From positions 1 to 64,000 of the forward strand of contig NZ_BMQV01000005.1 in NCBI RefSeq assembly GCF_014648295.1: DNA of 64,000 nt. Direction: 5' to 3'. The position numbers and the translations under genes were made by a program. This DNA is from Shewanella saliphila. GTDB lineage: Bacteria; Pseudomonadota; Gammaproteobacteria; Enterobacterales; Shewanellaceae. Shown in pieces: positions 46,197 to 56,414 of this stretch (its first letter is position 1; the number at the start of each line of letters is the position of its first letter). The notes under the pieces are model-generated. The model worked only from the letters and a program-made list of their open reading frames with translations, was not told the DNA's origin and did no database searches.

Positions 46197-47201
46197 TTAA
46201 GACTTTTCTATTGATGAGTCGCTTACTGCTTTGTCATGTGACTGTGATGACGCAACAACAGGATCATGCACATTCATCTTCTGCGTTTTATCTGTTGTGC
46301 TTGATGCTTCACCTTCGGTAAAAATTTCGGCTTTCATTTCTTCTGCTATCACCGCCAGTTCTTCTAAATATTCTGGCAATGCGGCGGTAATTTCTGCCCC
46401 TAACAACACAATCATCCACGACAAATACACCCACACAAATAAAATCGGGATAACCGCTAACGCGCCATATATCGCTTCATAACTCGGAAACTGCGTCACA
46501 TAAAAAGCAAAACCTTTTTTACCCGCTTCAAACAATACCGCCGCAACAACCGCCCCGAGTAGCGCATGTAAAAAATGGACTTTTTTGTTGGGCACCACCA
46601 TGTATAACAGCAATATTGAGGCCACCGAAAACAACAGTGGAATACGTTCAACAATCCACGGCACAATGCCCGATAATTCGCTGCCTATAACTACCTCGAG
46701 CGACACCACATAAGATGTAGCAACTAGGCTGGCACCAATCAATACAGGCCCAAGGGTGAGTACCATCCAGTACATTGAAAATGACACCACATACGAGCGT
46801 TTATCTGTAATCCGCCAAATATTATTTAACGCTTTGTCGATGGCCGATATCAGCATGATGGCGACAAAGACTAATGCGATAATACCAACAAACGTACCCT
46901 TAGAAGCGTTAGCGACAAACTCGTTGATATACACTTGCACCGTATCACCGGCTGCAGGAATAAAGTTGTTATAAATAAACCCTTCAATCTTACCTCTAAT
47001 GCCTTTAAACACCGGAAACGCCGATAACATCGACATGGTCACGGCAACCATGGGCACTAACGACAACAAAGTCACATAGGCTAAATGGCCTGCGCGAATA
47101 TTAATTTGGTCTTCGGCGAGGCGTTGCTTAAGGTGCAGTAAGAACTGGCCAATACCAGTAAAAAACTCGACAAATGGTCTGAAATCAAACTTCTTGGGCA
47201 T
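46197..47201 (-). CDS. YihY/UPF0761-family inner-membrane protein
   Basis: About 334 aa, with six predicted transmembrane helices and the family features [23 protein letters not shown] near the N-terminus and [22 protein letters not shown] near helix 5. The C-terminal 60 residues are hydrophilic and variable. The family was once called RNase BN but has no established enzymatic activity. I use the ATG at 47201 because AAGGAT precedes it and the conserved part starts there; the frame is open to 47267. Confidence 0.88.
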   Translation of the reverse strand: MPKKFDFRPFVEFFTGIGQFLLHLKQRLAEDQINIRAGHLAYVTLLSLVPMVAVTMSMLSAFPVFKGIRGKIEGFIYNNFIPAAGDTVQVYINEFVANASKGTFVGIIALVFVAIMLISAIDKALNNIWRITDKRSYVVSFSMYWMVLTLGPVLIGASLVATSYVVSLEVVIGSELSGIVPWIVERIPLLFSVASILLLYMVVPNKKVHFLHALLGAVVAAVLFEAGKKGFAFYVTQFPSYEAIYGALAVIPILFVWVYLSWMIVLLGAEITAALPEYLEELAVIAEEMKAEIFTEGEASSTTDKTQKMNVHDPVVASSQSHDKAVSDSSIEKS

Positions 47202-47306
47202 AATAATCCTTATTTCATAGTCCGTTAGTGGAGATAACATTTGTATTAAGCCACTAACTTCGTACAATGTTATAACATATTAGCGCTAAAAGAATGGAGC
47301 AAATTA

Positions 47307-47531
47307 ATGTCTCAACAAGGTTCGGCGGGTAATGTCCTCGCAGCAGTAGCAAGTTTATTTTTTCCTGGCCTAGGCCAGCTTTTACAAGGACGAATTTTAG
47401 CGGCATTGTTGTTTTTCTGTATCACTGCCACGTGCTACTTCTTTTTCGTCTTAGTAATCCCCGCCATTATTGGTGGCTTGTTCCATTTATGGAGCATTAT
47501 CGACGCTGCAAAATTTAAGTCAGGCAGTTAA
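47307..47531 (+). CDS. Small membrane protein
   Basis: A 74-aa protein with two hydrophobic segments. The first has the FFPGLGQLLQGR motif of TM2-like small membrane proteins, the second (about 33-65) spans the membrane. GGAGC precedes the ATG. It is divergent from the YihY gene and 61 bases before a lipoprotein gene on the same strand. The function is unknown. Confidence 0.7.
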   Translation: MSQQGSAGNVLAAVASLFFPGLGQLLQGRILAALLFFCITATCYFFFVLVIPAIIGGLFHLWSIIDAAKFKSGS

Positions 47532-47592
47532 ATAATCAGATAGTTAATCTCACATAGATTGCTGTCGCCTCAAACAATAAAGAGACACATTG

Positions 47593-48240
47593 ATGAAAAA
47601 ATGGATATCACTGGCACTATTAAGTAGCAGTTTACTGTTGAGCGGTTGTCAAAGCGCCTATTACGGTGCCATGGAAAAAGTCGGCTATCACAAGCGCGAC
47701 ATTATGGTAGACCGGGTTCAAAACGCCAAAGAGTCACAAGAAGAAGCTCAAGAGCAATTCAGTTCAGCCCTAGAAGAAATGCAAGCACTGCTCGCATTTG
47801 ATGGCGGCGACTTAGAAGATGCCTACAACAAAGCCAAAGACGAATATGAGTCAGCCCAAACTGCAGCCGACGAAGTCACCAGCCGCATTGATAAAGTAGA
47901 AGATGTCGCCGACGCATTATTTAACGAATGGCAAGATGAGATCACCGAAATCAGCAAAGCCAGCTTACGTCGCAATAGCACCAATAAGCTTAACGAAACC
48001 AAACGAGCTTACTCATCGCTCGTAAAAAGTATGCGTCGTGCAGAAGCTAAAATGCCGCCGATTTTAACCGCCATGAAAGATAATATGCTCTATCTAAAGC
48101 ATAATCTAAATGCGCAAGCGATTGGCGCGATTAAAGGTGAGTTTGCCAGCTTACAAACTGACATTTCAAGCTTGATTAATGAAATGAATAAATCGATTGA
48201 AGAGTCGAACAAGTTTATTGAGTCAATGGAACAAGGTTAG
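47593..48240 (+). CDS. DUF2959 lipoprotein with coiled coil
   Basis: About 215 aa. The N-terminal lipoprotein signal peptide has lipobox LSGC (Cys about 19). The remainder is almost entirely helical and charged (long heptad-like segments at about 35-110 and 130-210), a feature of DUF2959. Homologues are common in marine gammaproteobacteria; the function is unknown. It starts at ATG 47593, preceded by AAAGAGACAC. A hairpin terminator follows. Confidence 0.85.
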   Translation: MKKWISLALLSSSLLLSGCQSAYYGAMEKVGYHKRDIMVDRVQNAKESQEEAQEQFSSALEEMQALLAFDGGDLEDAYNKAKDEYESAQTAADEVTSRIDKVEDVADALFNEWQDEITEISKASLRRNSTNKLNETKRAYSSLVKSMRRAEAKMPPILTAMKDNMLYLKHNLNAQAIGAIKGEFASLQTDISSLINEMNKSIEESNKFIESMEQG

Positions 48241-48273
48241 TCGCTTTAACTGCGGCATCGCGATTAAGTGATT

Positions 48274-48311
48274 TAAGTATTGGCTATCTGAGCATAGCCA
48301 ATACCACTTAA
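48274..48311. terminator. Bidirectional hairpin between the DUF2959 and Lrp-type genes
   Basis: TATTGGCTAT pairs with ATAGCCAATA around CTGAGC, and the outer TTAAGT/ACTTAA extends the stem. It lies between convergent genes and could end both transcripts, but neither side has a strong T-run. Confidence 0.55.
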
Positions 48312-48316
48312 GCGCA

Positions 48317-48787
48317 CTACTCTATTGGTGACGAATCCACAGGTAATACGTTATGGCTAAATATTTGTTTTAATACCACTGTGGTTTCAATATTAGATAC
48401 GTATTTTAAGTTACCCAAAGACTTTTTAATAAACTGCTCGTAAGTCACTAAGTCTTTTGCGACGATTTTTAATAAATAATCGTGCGACCCCGTCACCACT
48501 GAACACTCCATTACTGCAGGTAATTGTGCCACAGTGCTTTCAAATAATGCGGTAGACTCGTCAGAATGTTCGCTCAAACGCACCGACGCATAGACCACCA
48601 CATTCAAACCAACTTTTGCAGGGTCGACCTGAGCACCATAACCTACAATCACTTTATCAAGCTCCAGCTTTTTGACTCGACGTAAGCAAGGGGTGTCAGA
48701 CATATTCACTTTGTCAGCTAATTCAGAAACCGCCATTCGGCCTTGACGTTGTAATATTTCAAGTAGTTTGAGGTCTTTCTTATCCAT
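48317..48787 (-). CDS. Lrp/AsnC-family transcriptional regulator
   Basis: About 156 aa. An N-terminal winged helix-turn-helix (about 3-60, LLEILQRQGRMAVSELADKVNMS) is followed by a C-terminal RAM domain (about 68-145) that binds small ligands, often amino acids, and builds octamers. The ATG at 48787 gives the family-typical MDKKDLKLLEIL start; the frame is open further upstream. The ligand and targets are not evident. The neighbouring genes do not suggest an operon. Confidence 0.9.
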   Translation of the reverse strand: MDKKDLKLLEILQRQGRMAVSELADKVNMSDTPCLRRVKKLELDKVIVGYGAQVDPAKVGLNVVVYASVRLSEHSDESTALFESTVAQLPAVMECSVVTGSHDYLLKIVAKDLVTYEQFIKKSLGNLKYVSNIETTVVLKQIFSHNVLPVDSSPIE

Positions 48788-48933
48788 TATACAGATCGCT
48801 TTATGCTGAGTGATTATTGATATAAATATCATATTTTTGAGTGAAATCCTCTACAAATCTGATTTCGAATCAAAACGATTAAGAGAATTATCCAACAAGT
48901 TGCAATGGTACTTGCAAGTATCATTGCTACCAA

Positions 48934-48966
48934 CAAAAATGCCATGACGTTATCTTCATGGCATTG
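48934..48966 (-). terminator. Rho-independent terminator after the pilin gene
   Basis: AATGCCATG pairs with CATGGCATT across a 10-base loop, with TTTTTGTTGG following on the minus strand. It lies about 26 bases after the pilin stop. Confidence 0.85.
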
Positions 48967-48991
48967 GCTTTACCTTGTGACATTAACCGTA

Positions 48992-49531
48992 TTAACAGTC
49001 GTCTATATCCACTTCTACAAGCGGTTGCTCACCTGCTGCTAATGGTTGTGAGTAACGGATTTCACACTTGTTTGCATCGTAGTCGGCATCAGGGCGAATA
49101 CGTAAGCCAGAACGGCCTGATGAGGTATAAGTGGTTAATTCGAATTCGCCACCAGCAGAGGTATCAGCAATATTAATCATTCTTGCAATACCTGCAGTCG
49201 CGGTATGACGAGGATAACCATAAGCGAGCGTAATCGATTGGCCTTGAACGGTAATACTGTTACCCAAACTATTGCCCGTTGTGGCAGGTGCAGTTTCATC
49301 GCAACTGGTACTCATCACACATGCTGAATACACCATGGTTTTACCGCTACTAATGGCAGCAGCAACACCTTGCATTGAACTGGCATAAGCATCACTTTTT
49401 AAACTGATAAATTTTGGGGCTGCAACAACCGCTAACACACCCAAAATAATGATCACCACCACTAACTCAATTAAGGTAAAACCGTTAGGTCTAACCTGTG
49501 TGTGGTGAGTTATTTGAGCTAATCGAGTCAT
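48992..49531 (-). CDS. MshA-like type IV prepilin
   Basis: A 179-aa prepilin. The leader of about 17 residues ends at Gly, with cleavage before Phe, then [24 protein letters not shown] with the conserved Glu5, which is diagnostic of class II/MSHA-type pilins. Four Cys in the mature domain (in [16 protein letters not shown] and the last residue) could form disulfides. It stands alone, without other MSHA or pilus assembly genes, next to a diguanylate cyclase gene. It is probably exported by machinery encoded elsewhere. Confidence 0.88.
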   Translation of the reverse strand: MTRLAQITHHTQVRPNGFTLIELVVVIIILGVLAVVAAPKFISLKSDAYASSMQGVAAAISSGKTMVYSACVMSTSCDETAPATTGNSLGNSITVQGQSITLAYGYPRHTATAGIARMINIADTSAGGEFELTTYTSSGRSGLRIRPDADYDANKCEIRYSQPLAAGEQPLVEVDIDDC

Positions 49532-49560
49532 TACTGAATCTTAATCCTTAATACGTTTGG

Positions 49561-51144
49561 TTAACACGCATGCATCACCAGATCTTTGCCCGCATGCTTG
49601 GCCTGATACATGGCAACATCAGCACGATGGATAAGGCTGTCTGTATCGCTATCTGCGCTATCATATTGAGCGATACCAATACTGGCACTCACGTTTAACT
49701 GGTGGCCGTTAATTTGATAAGGCTGCTTAATTAATTCTAATACACGCTTAGCTTTATGATTAACAATATCACACAGGTTATCGTGCTGTAAAAGTAGTAC
49801 AAACTCATCGCCACCATAACGGGCAAAAATATCGCCCGCCTCTAGATTGCTTGAAACTCGCTGACCTATGTTCATCAACAAGCTATCACCAATACCATGG
49901 CCATAGGTATCATTAACTTGTTTAAAGCCGTCAAGGTCAATAAATAATAGTGAAAAGGCTTGCTTAGCATTGATGCGTTGCTGGATGGTATTTCTTATCG
50001 ACATACGGTTAGCCAACCCTGTCACTTGATCATGATTAGCTAAATGCAACGCTTCCGCTTGTGCTTTGGCTAAGTCTGCCGTTTTATCTTTGACGCGCTT
50101 CGCCAAATCAGCCTGACTACTTATCACTTGTTTAGACATACAATGAAAACGGTCAAACAAGGCGACAAACTCTGTGGTTTCGATGCGCTGCTTAGCCCAA
50201 GGTGTGAGCTGCGTTTGTTGCTCAGCTAAAGCGCAAGCTTGCTCGGTAAGCGCTGCAATAGGTCGAGTAATTAACCCTGCCATCCACCAGCTGAGTAACA
50301 AACAGGCGAAAAACGACAAAGTAGCTACCCATAAAATAGTGTTAATCTCAGACTCTGCTCTTGCATACAGCTCGTCCAAAGGTTGCGGGATCATCACTCC
50401 CCATCCCGTTGTCGGCACCATAGTATAAGCCGCTATCATATCTTGCTTAACCGCAGGCGAGTAGAACTCCATCACACCGGTATTACCTGCCATCATTTGT
50501 TGCACTATGCTGACGTTTGATAAGTTTTTGCTGCTGGCTTGCCACTCTTTGTTTGGGTGAGCCAATATATTACCTTGGCGATCAACAATGGCTGCATGGC
50601 CTTTTTTGCCAAATTTAACCGCTGACTGTAGTAAAGTAATAAATTCTGGGTTCATCACCGCCAGCCAAATTCGTTGCTGTTGGTCTTTACGGATCATATA
50701 CAAAGTTGGATTAACGCCTCCCACTATATGCACGTCAGTAAACCTAGCCGTTGATAATTGTGAAAGTTCAAAAATATTCTCATCTTGGGTTAACGAGCCG
50801 GGTTGTAATTGTGTGGGGCCAAATAACACATTAACCAGATTACCTTTGGCATCATATTCACCGACCGATTCAACATCGATATCATTAAACAGTTTGATAA
50901 ATTCAGCAGGAATATGTTGCTTGATAACAGAATCTGTAGCGCGATTAAAAATAGATAAGGCATCAACACTATAACGGTCTAATGCTTGTGATAGGTTTTT
51001 CGCCAACAATAAATGTTTGTCTTGAACCGTGCGGTATTCATTGTCTAATGCATTATGGCTGGTCCACAAAGCTAAAACACAAATGGGGATTAATGAAACC
51101 ACACTCATGGCAATTAACAATAGATACCGAAACGATAATTTCAT
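49561..51144 (-). CDS. Diguanylate cyclase with periplasmic Cache sensor
   Basis: A 527-aa membrane protein: N-terminal transmembrane helix (about 7-27), a large periplasmic dCache-type sensor (about 35-270), a second helix (about 275-297), a HAMP linker (ITRPIAALTEQ) and a C-terminal GGDEF domain. The motif is RYGGDEFVLLLQ, intact. The inhibitory site RxxD is changed: the aligned residues are EAGD, so product inhibition by c-di-GMP may be lost. It is 30 bases upstream of the pilin gene and probably cotranscribed with it. Confidence 0.9.
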   Translation of the reverse strand: MKLSFRYLLLIAMSVVSLIPICVLALWTSHNALDNEYRTVQDKHLLLAKNLSQALDRYSVDALSIFNRATDSVIKQHIPAEFIKLFNDIDVESVGEYDAKGNLVNVLFGPTQLQPGSLTQDENIFELSQLSTARFTDVHIVGGVNPTLYMIRKDQQQRIWLAVMNPEFITLLQSAVKFGKKGHAAIVDRQGNILAHPNKEWQASSKNLSNVSIVQQMMAGNTGVMEFYSPAVKQDMIAAYTMVPTTGWGVMIPQPLDELYARAESEINTILWVATLSFFACLLLSWWMAGLITRPIAALTEQACALAEQQTQLTPWAKQRIETTEFVALFDRFHCMSKQVISSQADLAKRVKDKTADLAKAQAEALHLANHDQVTGLANRMSIRNTIQQRINAKQAFSLLFIDLDGFKQVNDTYGHGIGDSLLMNIGQRVSSNLEAGDIFARYGGDEFVLLLQHDNLCDIVNHKAKRVLELIKQPYQINGHQLNVSASIGIAQYDSADSDTDSLIHRADVAMYQAKHAGKDLVMHAC

Positions 51145-51282
51145 TTAACTCTCATATGTCGCACTTTGAAACAAACGCCTTGTTCTTGGTTGAAATAGGG
51201 TAATGTCGTGCATAAAAAGACAAAGGCGACACATTAAACATATTTAGTTACATTTGCAACAAACATACAACTTTTGCACAAC

Positions 51283-51312
51283 AAAAAACCCCGATAATTG
51301 CTTATCGAGGTT
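51283..51312 (-). terminator. Rho-independent terminator after glnA
   Basis: AACCTCGATAA pairs with TTATCGGGGTT (one G-U pair), followed by TTTTTG on the minus strand. It lies about 42 bases past the glnA stop. Confidence 0.85.
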
Positions 51313-51353
51313 GGTATTTTTGTCTTACTAAAAGGTCTGCATAGACCTGCTTA

Positions 51354-52763
51354 TTATAAGCTGTAGTACATTTCGAACTCTAATGGGTGAGTTGTGCGTG
51401 ATACACGCTCAGCTTCAGCTGATTTAAGTACGATGTAAGATTCGATGAAATCTTTGCTGAATACGTCACCTTTTAATAGGAAGTCATGGTCAGCTTGTAA
51501 GTTTTCAAGTGCGTTTTCTAGTGAAGTTGCAACTTGTGGGATCTCAGCCGCTTCTTCAGCAGGTAAGTCATACAAATCTTTGTCCATTGCTTCGCCTGGG
51601 TGGATCTTGTTTTGAATACCGTCAAGACCAGCCATTAACAAGGCAGCAAAACCTAAGTATGGGTTTGCATGTGGATCTGGGAAACGCGTTTCAATACGAC
51701 GACCTTTAGGGCTTGGTACCACTGGGATACGAATTGAAGCACTACGGTTACGCGCAGAGTAAGCTAACATAACAGGCGCTTCAAAGTGAGGCACTAAACG
51801 CTTGTAAGAGTTAGTGCTTGGGTTAGTGAACGCGTTCAATGCACGAGCGTGCTTGATAATACCACCAATGTAGTAAAGTGCAGTTTCACTTAAACCCGCG
51901 TACTTATCACCCGCAAACAAGTTAACACCGTCTTTTGCTAAAGACTGGTGAACGTGCATACCGCTACCGTTGTCGCCAACGATTGGTTTTGGCATAAATG
52001 TCGCAGTTTTGCCATAAGCATGTGCCATGTTGTGCACAACATACTTAAGAATTTGGATTTCATCCGCTTTCTTAGTAAGCGTGTTAAAACGTGTTGCGAT
52101 TTCGTTTTGACCCGCTGTAGCCACTTCGTGGTGATGCGCTTCAACAACTTGACCCATTTCTTCTAACACTAAACACATTGCTGAACGCAAGTCTTGTGAA
52201 GAGTCAACAGGTGCGACTGGGAAGTAACCACCTTTAACCATTGGACGGTGGCCGGTGTTGCCTTCTTCATAGCTCTTAGCAGAGTTCCATGCAGCTTCTT
52301 TCGCATCAATTTTAACGAAAGTGCCTGACATATCAGTACCAAAACGTACGTCATCAAAAATGAAGAACTCTGGCTCTGGACCAATTAATACTGTGTCTGC
52401 AATGCCTGTAGACTTTAAGTATTCTTCTGCTTTTTTAGCGATTGAACGTGGGTCACGGTCATAACCTGTCATTGTGCCAGGTTCTAAAATATCACAACGA
52501 ATTAGTGCCGTCGTTTCTTCAGTGAAAGGATCTAATACGAAAGTAGTTGGATCAGGCATTAGCACCATGTCTGATTCATTAATGCCTTTCCAGCCATTAA
52601 TTGAAGAACCGTCAAACATTTTGCCGTCTTCAAAAAAATCTTCATCTACTTGGTGAGATGGGATAGAAACGTGCTGCTCTTTACCTTTAGTATCGGTAAA
52701 GCGCAAGTCAACAAACTTAACTTCTAACTCTTCAAGTTGCTTTAAAACTGATTCAACTGACAT
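51354..52763 (-). CDS. glnA: Glutamine synthetase, type I
   Basis: A 469-aa dodecameric enzyme that makes glutamine from glutamate, ammonia and ATP. Signature segments include FDGSSINGW, the [12 protein letters not shown] region, the ATP-binding [16 protein letters not shown] and NRSASIRIP. The adenylylation site Tyr of [11 protein letters not shown] is kept, matching E. coli Tyr397, so activity should be controlled by GlnE/GlnB. GGAGG precedes the ATG at 52763. It has a sigma-54 promoter and NtrC-like sites upstream. Confidence 0.97.
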   Translation of the reverse strand: MSVESVLKQLEELEVKFVDLRFTDTKGKEQHVSIPSHQVDEDFFEDGKMFDGSSINGWKGINESDMVLMPDPTTFVLDPFTEETTALIRCDILEPGTMTGYDRDPRSIAKKAEEYLKSTGIADTVLIGPEPEFFIFDDVRFGTDMSGTFVKIDAKEAAWNSAKSYEEGNTGHRPMVKGGYFPVAPVDSSQDLRSAMCLVLEEMGQVVEAHHHEVATAGQNEIATRFNTLTKKADEIQILKYVVHNMAHAYGKTATFMPKPIVGDNGSGMHVHQSLAKDGVNLFAGDKYAGLSETALYYIGGIIKHARALNAFTNPSTNSYKRLVPHFEAPVMLAYSARNRSASIRIPVVPSPKGRRIETRFPDPHANPYLGFAALLMAGLDGIQNKIHPGEAMDKDLYDLPAEEAAEIPQVATSLENALENLQADHDFLLKGDVFSKDFIESYIVLKSAEAERVSRTTHPLEFEMYYSL

Positions 52764-52870
52764 TCTCAAGCCTCCGGTAGGGTAAAGGGTTATCCCTTAA
52801 AATAATTTGGTTATTCGCCAGACAATTTATCTGGAGAACGAATTAGCATTTGTTCGATTGTCTGCAATAT

Positions 52871-52887
52871 AGCGATAATCATGCCAA
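52871..52887 (-). promoter_or_regulatory. Sigma-54 promoter of glnA
   Basis: On the minus strand, TTGGCATGATTATCGCT has the invariant GG (-24) and GC (-12) ten bases apart and closely resembles the E. coli glnAp2 promoter. It differs from the consensus TGGCACN5TTGC at two positions. Transcription would start near 52860, giving a leader of about 97 bases. Confidence 0.82.
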
Positions 52888-52949
52888 CTAGCTAACCGTT
52901 TGATTTTTATAACGTTGAAAATAATGCAGCCTGCACAAAATCTCATTTT

Positions 52950-52987
52950 GCACCAGTGCAGTGCACCACTATGTTGCAATGTGGTGC
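52950..52987 (-). promoter_or_regulatory. NtrC-like enhancer sites upstream of glnA
   Basis: Two near-matches to GCACYN4TGGTGC occur: 52950-52964 (GCACCAGTGCAGTGC) and 52963-52977 (GCACCACTATGTTGC, one mismatch), plus a half-site TGGTGC ending at 52987. They lie about 90-128 bases upstream of the predicted start, the usual enhancer distance. Confidence 0.7.
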
Positions 52988-53102
52988 AAAAGTCCATTGT
53001 GGTGCGCCAGCAAATTAAGAAAGTTTTTGTTAGTGTCACATTTCTGCATGACAAGCTTGTTACGCTAAAAAGCAGTAGCGCAATAAAAATGAATATTACC
53101 AC

Positions 53103-53338
53103 TTATATAGAAAGCATTTATCTGCTGCAAAAAGTGAAAAAAAGCATAATACATTCTATTTAAATAAACGTTTTCAGGTGTTTTTTGGCCACAAGAGCAC
53201 GAAAAATGCTATTTGTTCAAAAATAATCCTATCTACAAAAGCCGCTCTGAAGTAGAATGGCACGCTTTTTTATGACGTCTATAATTACACAGTCGTTATA
53301 AAGCCCCCTTTTTTTATTGATGGTTTAGAGGTTTATCC
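53103..53338. other. Leader and promoter region of typA
   Basis: The plus-strand part of the 575-base gap between glnA and typA. A TATAAT-like hexamer at 53280-53285 is a candidate -10 element for typA, but no strong -35 is visible. Otherwise it is AT-rich with no gene or clear structure. Confidence 0.35.
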
Positions 53339-55150
53339 GTGCTAGAGAATTTACGTAACATCGCCATTATTGCCCACGTTGACCATGGTAAAACAACCTT
53401 GGTAGACAAATTGTTGGCGCAGTCAGGAACCCTTGCATCTCGTGGAGAAGCTACTGAGCGGGTTATGGATTCTAACGATCTTGAAAAAGAACGTGGGATC
53501 ACCATTCTGGCAAAGAACACTGCCATCAAGTGGAATGACTACCGTATTAACATCGTAGACACCCCTGGTCACGCCGATTTCGGTGGTGAAGTAGAGCGTG
53601 TTCTATCTATGGTAGATTCAGTTTTACTATTGGTTGACGCAGTTGATGGCCCAATGCCACAAACTCGCTTCGTAACCAAAAAAGCATTTGCTCAAGGCCT
53701 AAAGCCTATTGTTGTAATCAACAAAATTGACCGTCCAGGCGCACGTCCTGATTGGGTTATTGACCAAGTATTCGACCTATTCGATAACTTAGGTGCAACT
53801 GACGAACAGTTAGATTTCCCTATCGTGTACGCTTCTGCATTAAATGGTTTCGCCACTTTAGATCCAGAAGAAACTAGCGAAGACATGACACCACTATTCC
53901 AAACCATCGTAGAGAAAGTTTCTTTCCCTGACGCTGATGCGGAAGGTGCATTCCAAATGCAAATTTCACAATTAGATTATAACTCTTATGTGGGTGTAAT
54001 CGGTGTAGGCCGTATTAAGCGTGGTAGTGTTAAAACTGGCCAACAAGTGACTATAATCGGTGCTGACGGTAAAAAGCGTAACGGTAAAATGGGCCAAGTA
54101 TTAGGTTACATGGGTCTAGAACGTACTGAAGTTGAAGTCGCTAACGCCGGTGACATCGTTGCGATTACAGGTCTTGGTGAACTTAAGATTTCTGACACAG
54201 TTTGTGCTGTTAATGAAGTTGAAGCTTTACCACCATTGTCTGTTGATGAACCAACATTGACCATGACTTTCCAAGTAAACACCTCGCCATTTGCTGGTAA
54301 AGAAGGTAAATACGTTACTTCACGTAACATCCTTGAGCGTTTACAGCAGGAATTAGTGCACAACGTTGCATTACGTGTTGAAGAAACTGACAGCCCTGAC
54401 CGTTTCCGCGTATCAGGCCGTGGTGAATTACACTTATCAATCTTAATTGAAAACATGCGTCGTGAAGGCTACGAGTTAGCTGTATCGCGTCCAGAAGTTA
54501 TTCTTAAGACTATCGATGATGAGCTATGTGAACCATTTGAAACAGTTACTGTTGACGTTGAAGAAGAACATCAAGGTACTGTGATCGAAAGATTAGGTAC
54601 TCGTAAAGCTGAAATGAAAGACATGCAGCTTGATGGTAAAGGTCGTGTACGTATCGATTTTATCATCCCAAGCCGTGGTCTAATCGGTTTTCAAACTGAG
54701 TTCTTAACAGCAACGTCAGGTACGGGTTTGATTTACCACTCATTTGATCACTACGGTCCACATAAAGGCGGTGACATCGGTCAACGTGCTAACGGCGTAT
54801 TGATTTCAAACGCGACAGGTAAAGCGTTAACATTCGCACTATTTGGTCTGCAGGACCGTGGTCGTCTGTTTATTGGCCATGCGGCCGAAGTCTATGAAGG
54901 TCAAGTAGTTGGTATTCACGCTCGCTCAAACGATTTGACAGTTAACTGTCTTAAAGGCAAGCAGCTAACCAACATGCGTGCATCTGGTACAGATGAAGCG
55001 CAAGTACTGACTCCGCCAATCAACATGTCTCTTGAGCAAGCGCTTGAGTTCATCGATGATGACGAATTAGTAGAAGTAACGCCAAAGAACATTCGTGTTC
55101 GTAAGAGATTCTTAACTGAAAACGACCGTAAGCGCGCTAGCCGCGGTTAA
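53339..55150 (+). CDS. typA: Translational GTPase TypA/BipA
   Basis: A 603-aa ribosome-associated GTPase related to EF-G, involved in ribosome assembly and in cold and stress adaptation. G motifs are visible: AHVDHGKTT (12-20), [25 protein letters not shown] and SALNGFA. EF-G-like domains III and V and the TypA-specific C-terminal domain follow. Translation starts at a GTG with GAGG about eight bases before it. It is divergent from glnA, as in E. coli. Confidence 0.97.
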   Translation: MLENLRNIAIIAHVDHGKTTLVDKLLAQSGTLASRGEATERVMDSNDLEKERGITILAKNTAIKWNDYRINIVDTPGHADFGGEVERVLSMVDSVLLLVDAVDGPMPQTRFVTKKAFAQGLKPIVVINKIDRPGARPDWVIDQVFDLFDNLGATDEQLDFPIVYASALNGFATLDPEETSEDMTPLFQTIVEKVSFPDADAEGAFQMQISQLDYNSYVGVIGVGRIKRGSVKTGQQVTIIGADGKKRNGKMGQVLGYMGLERTEVEVANAGDIVAITGLGELKISDTVCAVNEVEALPPLSVDEPTLTMTFQVNTSPFAGKEGKYVTSRNILERLQQELVHNVALRVEETDSPDRFRVSGRGELHLSILIENMRREGYELAVSRPEVILKTIDDELCEPFETVTVDVEEEHQGTVIERLGTRKAEMKDMQLDGKGRVRIDFIIPSRGLIGFQTEFLTATSGTGLIYHSFDHYGPHKGGDIGQRANGVLISNATGKALTFALFGLQDRGRLFIGHAAEVYEGQVVGIHARSNDLTVNCLKGKQLTNMRASGTDEAQVLTPPINMSLEQALEFIDDDELVEVTPKNIRVRKRFLTENDRKRASRG

Positions 55151-55190
55151 TTCGTTCAGTTAAACTGCACCAGCAGTTGAATCAAATTAA

Positions 55191-55215
55191 GCCCAGACAA
55201 TGTCTGGGTTTTTTT
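55191..55215 (+). terminator. Rho-independent terminator after typA
   Basis: CCCAGACA pairs with TGTCTGGG with a very short loop, followed by seven T residues. It lies about 42 bases past the typA stop. Confidence 0.92.
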
Positions 55216-55344
55216 GTGCCTTTTCGCTAAAACTGGACGCGTCAATAAGCCTGCTTGTAACAACATGAAAACATTTTACTAGGTGGTTCCATTAAAGGTC
55301 TGTAATACTCATCCACAATAGTTAACAATAATTTGGGAGTCGAT

Positions 55345-55656
55345 ATGAGTATGTTGCAACATGTTAGTGTGGCCAAACAAGCCAACGTATATTTTAATGG
55401 TAAAGTCACCAGTAGAAGCGTTGTCTTTGCCGATGGCACAAGACAAACACTAGGTGTAGTGTTACCTGGAGAATATGAGTTTTCCACCGCGGAAGGCGAG
55501 ATAATGCAAGTGACTTCTGGCGAATTTGAAGTGCTTTTACCTGGTGAAACAGAGTGGAAAACATTCAGCGCTGGCAGCCAATTTGAGCTTGCACCAAATG
55601 TGAGCTTTAGCCTACGCAACACCATCATCTCAGAATACTGCTGTCATTACATCTAA
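55345..55656 (+). CDS. ppnP: Pyrimidine/purine nucleoside phosphorylase
   Basis: About 103 aa, a cupin-fold protein of the YaiE/DUF1255 family. It cleaves several nucleosides with phosphate to the base and ribose-1-phosphate. Characteristic segments are [29 protein letters not shown] and FELAPNVSF. Length is typical (about 95-105 aa). The ATG at 55345 is preceded by GGGAG at five bases. Confidence 0.92.
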   Translation: MSMLQHVSVAKQANVYFNGKVTSRSVVFADGTRQTLGVVLPGEYEFSTAEGEIMQVTSGEFEVLLPGETEWKTFSAGSQFELAPNVSFSLRNTIISEYCCHYI

Positions 55657-55797
55657 GTGTAAAATTGCAGCCTCCACAAGGCGCAAGCGGCTTCATCATG
55701 GTCATTGACACTAATCAGCTTAATCGCAACAGATTAAGCTGATTTTTTAGCTAAAACCGTCTACTCTATGAAAATATTGGTTTTTAAGGAGTGTGTC

Positions 55798-56325
55798 ATG
55801 CGTCTTATATTACTCATAAGCTTGTTAATAATAAGCTGTAATAGCCTCGCAACTGTGTACCGTTGGGTCGATGAAAATGGCAAAGTGCATTATTCAGATG
55901 AGCCAAAAGCCAATGCTGAAGCCGTTGAATTAAATGAAAATACACAGAATGAAATCAGTATAAAAACACCACCCAAAGCCCATGTAACGATTAAAGAAGA
56001 TAAAGCATCAGTCAGATATACCATTATAATAACCTCTCCCAAAGAAGAAGCCACCATCCGCGATAATAACGGTGATTTAACCGTTAATGTTAGTGTTTCC
56101 CCGCAATTACCTCGCGGCTCCATGCTCACGTTATTAGTAGATGGAGTACTTACCGAAGGTCCACAAACCTCAGCAATCTTTACCTTGTCAGGTATTTTTA
56201 GAGGCGAGCACACTATTGTCGTTAACGCTGTGGCACAAAACGGCAAAGTCCTTGCATCTAGCTCTCCAAGAAAGATTTTTCTTCACCAAGCATCAGTACT
56301 AGGACCGGCAAAAAAGTCTAATTAG
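55798..56325 (+). CDS. DUF4124 secreted protein
   Basis: About 175 aa, with a signal peptide (about 1-19, cleavage after SLA) and a short DUF4124 domain right after it (VYRWVDENGKVHYSDEPK, about 20-40). The C-terminal half (about 75-165) is beta-rich and looks like an Ig-like fold. AAGGAG precedes the ATG at 55798. DUF4124 proteins often sit next to glnL/glnG in marine gammaproteobacteria; the function is unknown. Confidence 0.85.
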   Translation: MRLILLISLLIISCNSLATVYRWVDENGKVHYSDEPKANAEAVELNENTQNEISIKTPPKAHVTIKEDKASVRYTIIITSPKEEATIRDNNGDLTVNVSVSPQLPRGSMLTLLVDGVLTEGPQTSAIFTLSGIFRGEHTIVVNAVAQNGKVLASSSPRKIFLHQASVLGPAKKSN

Positions 56326-56414
56326 AAATTTATAAACCTATAAATTCAATGGTTTAAAAATAAATTCCTCATTTTTCGTCGTTATTGCTGTTTGTGTGAA
56401 ACGGGTTGCAGCGC

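Noticed and set aside
52900-53163. An 87-codon plus-strand frame in the glnA-typA gap
   Set aside because: It covers the NtrC-like enhancer region and has no ribosome binding site; regulatory sequence explains this stretch better.
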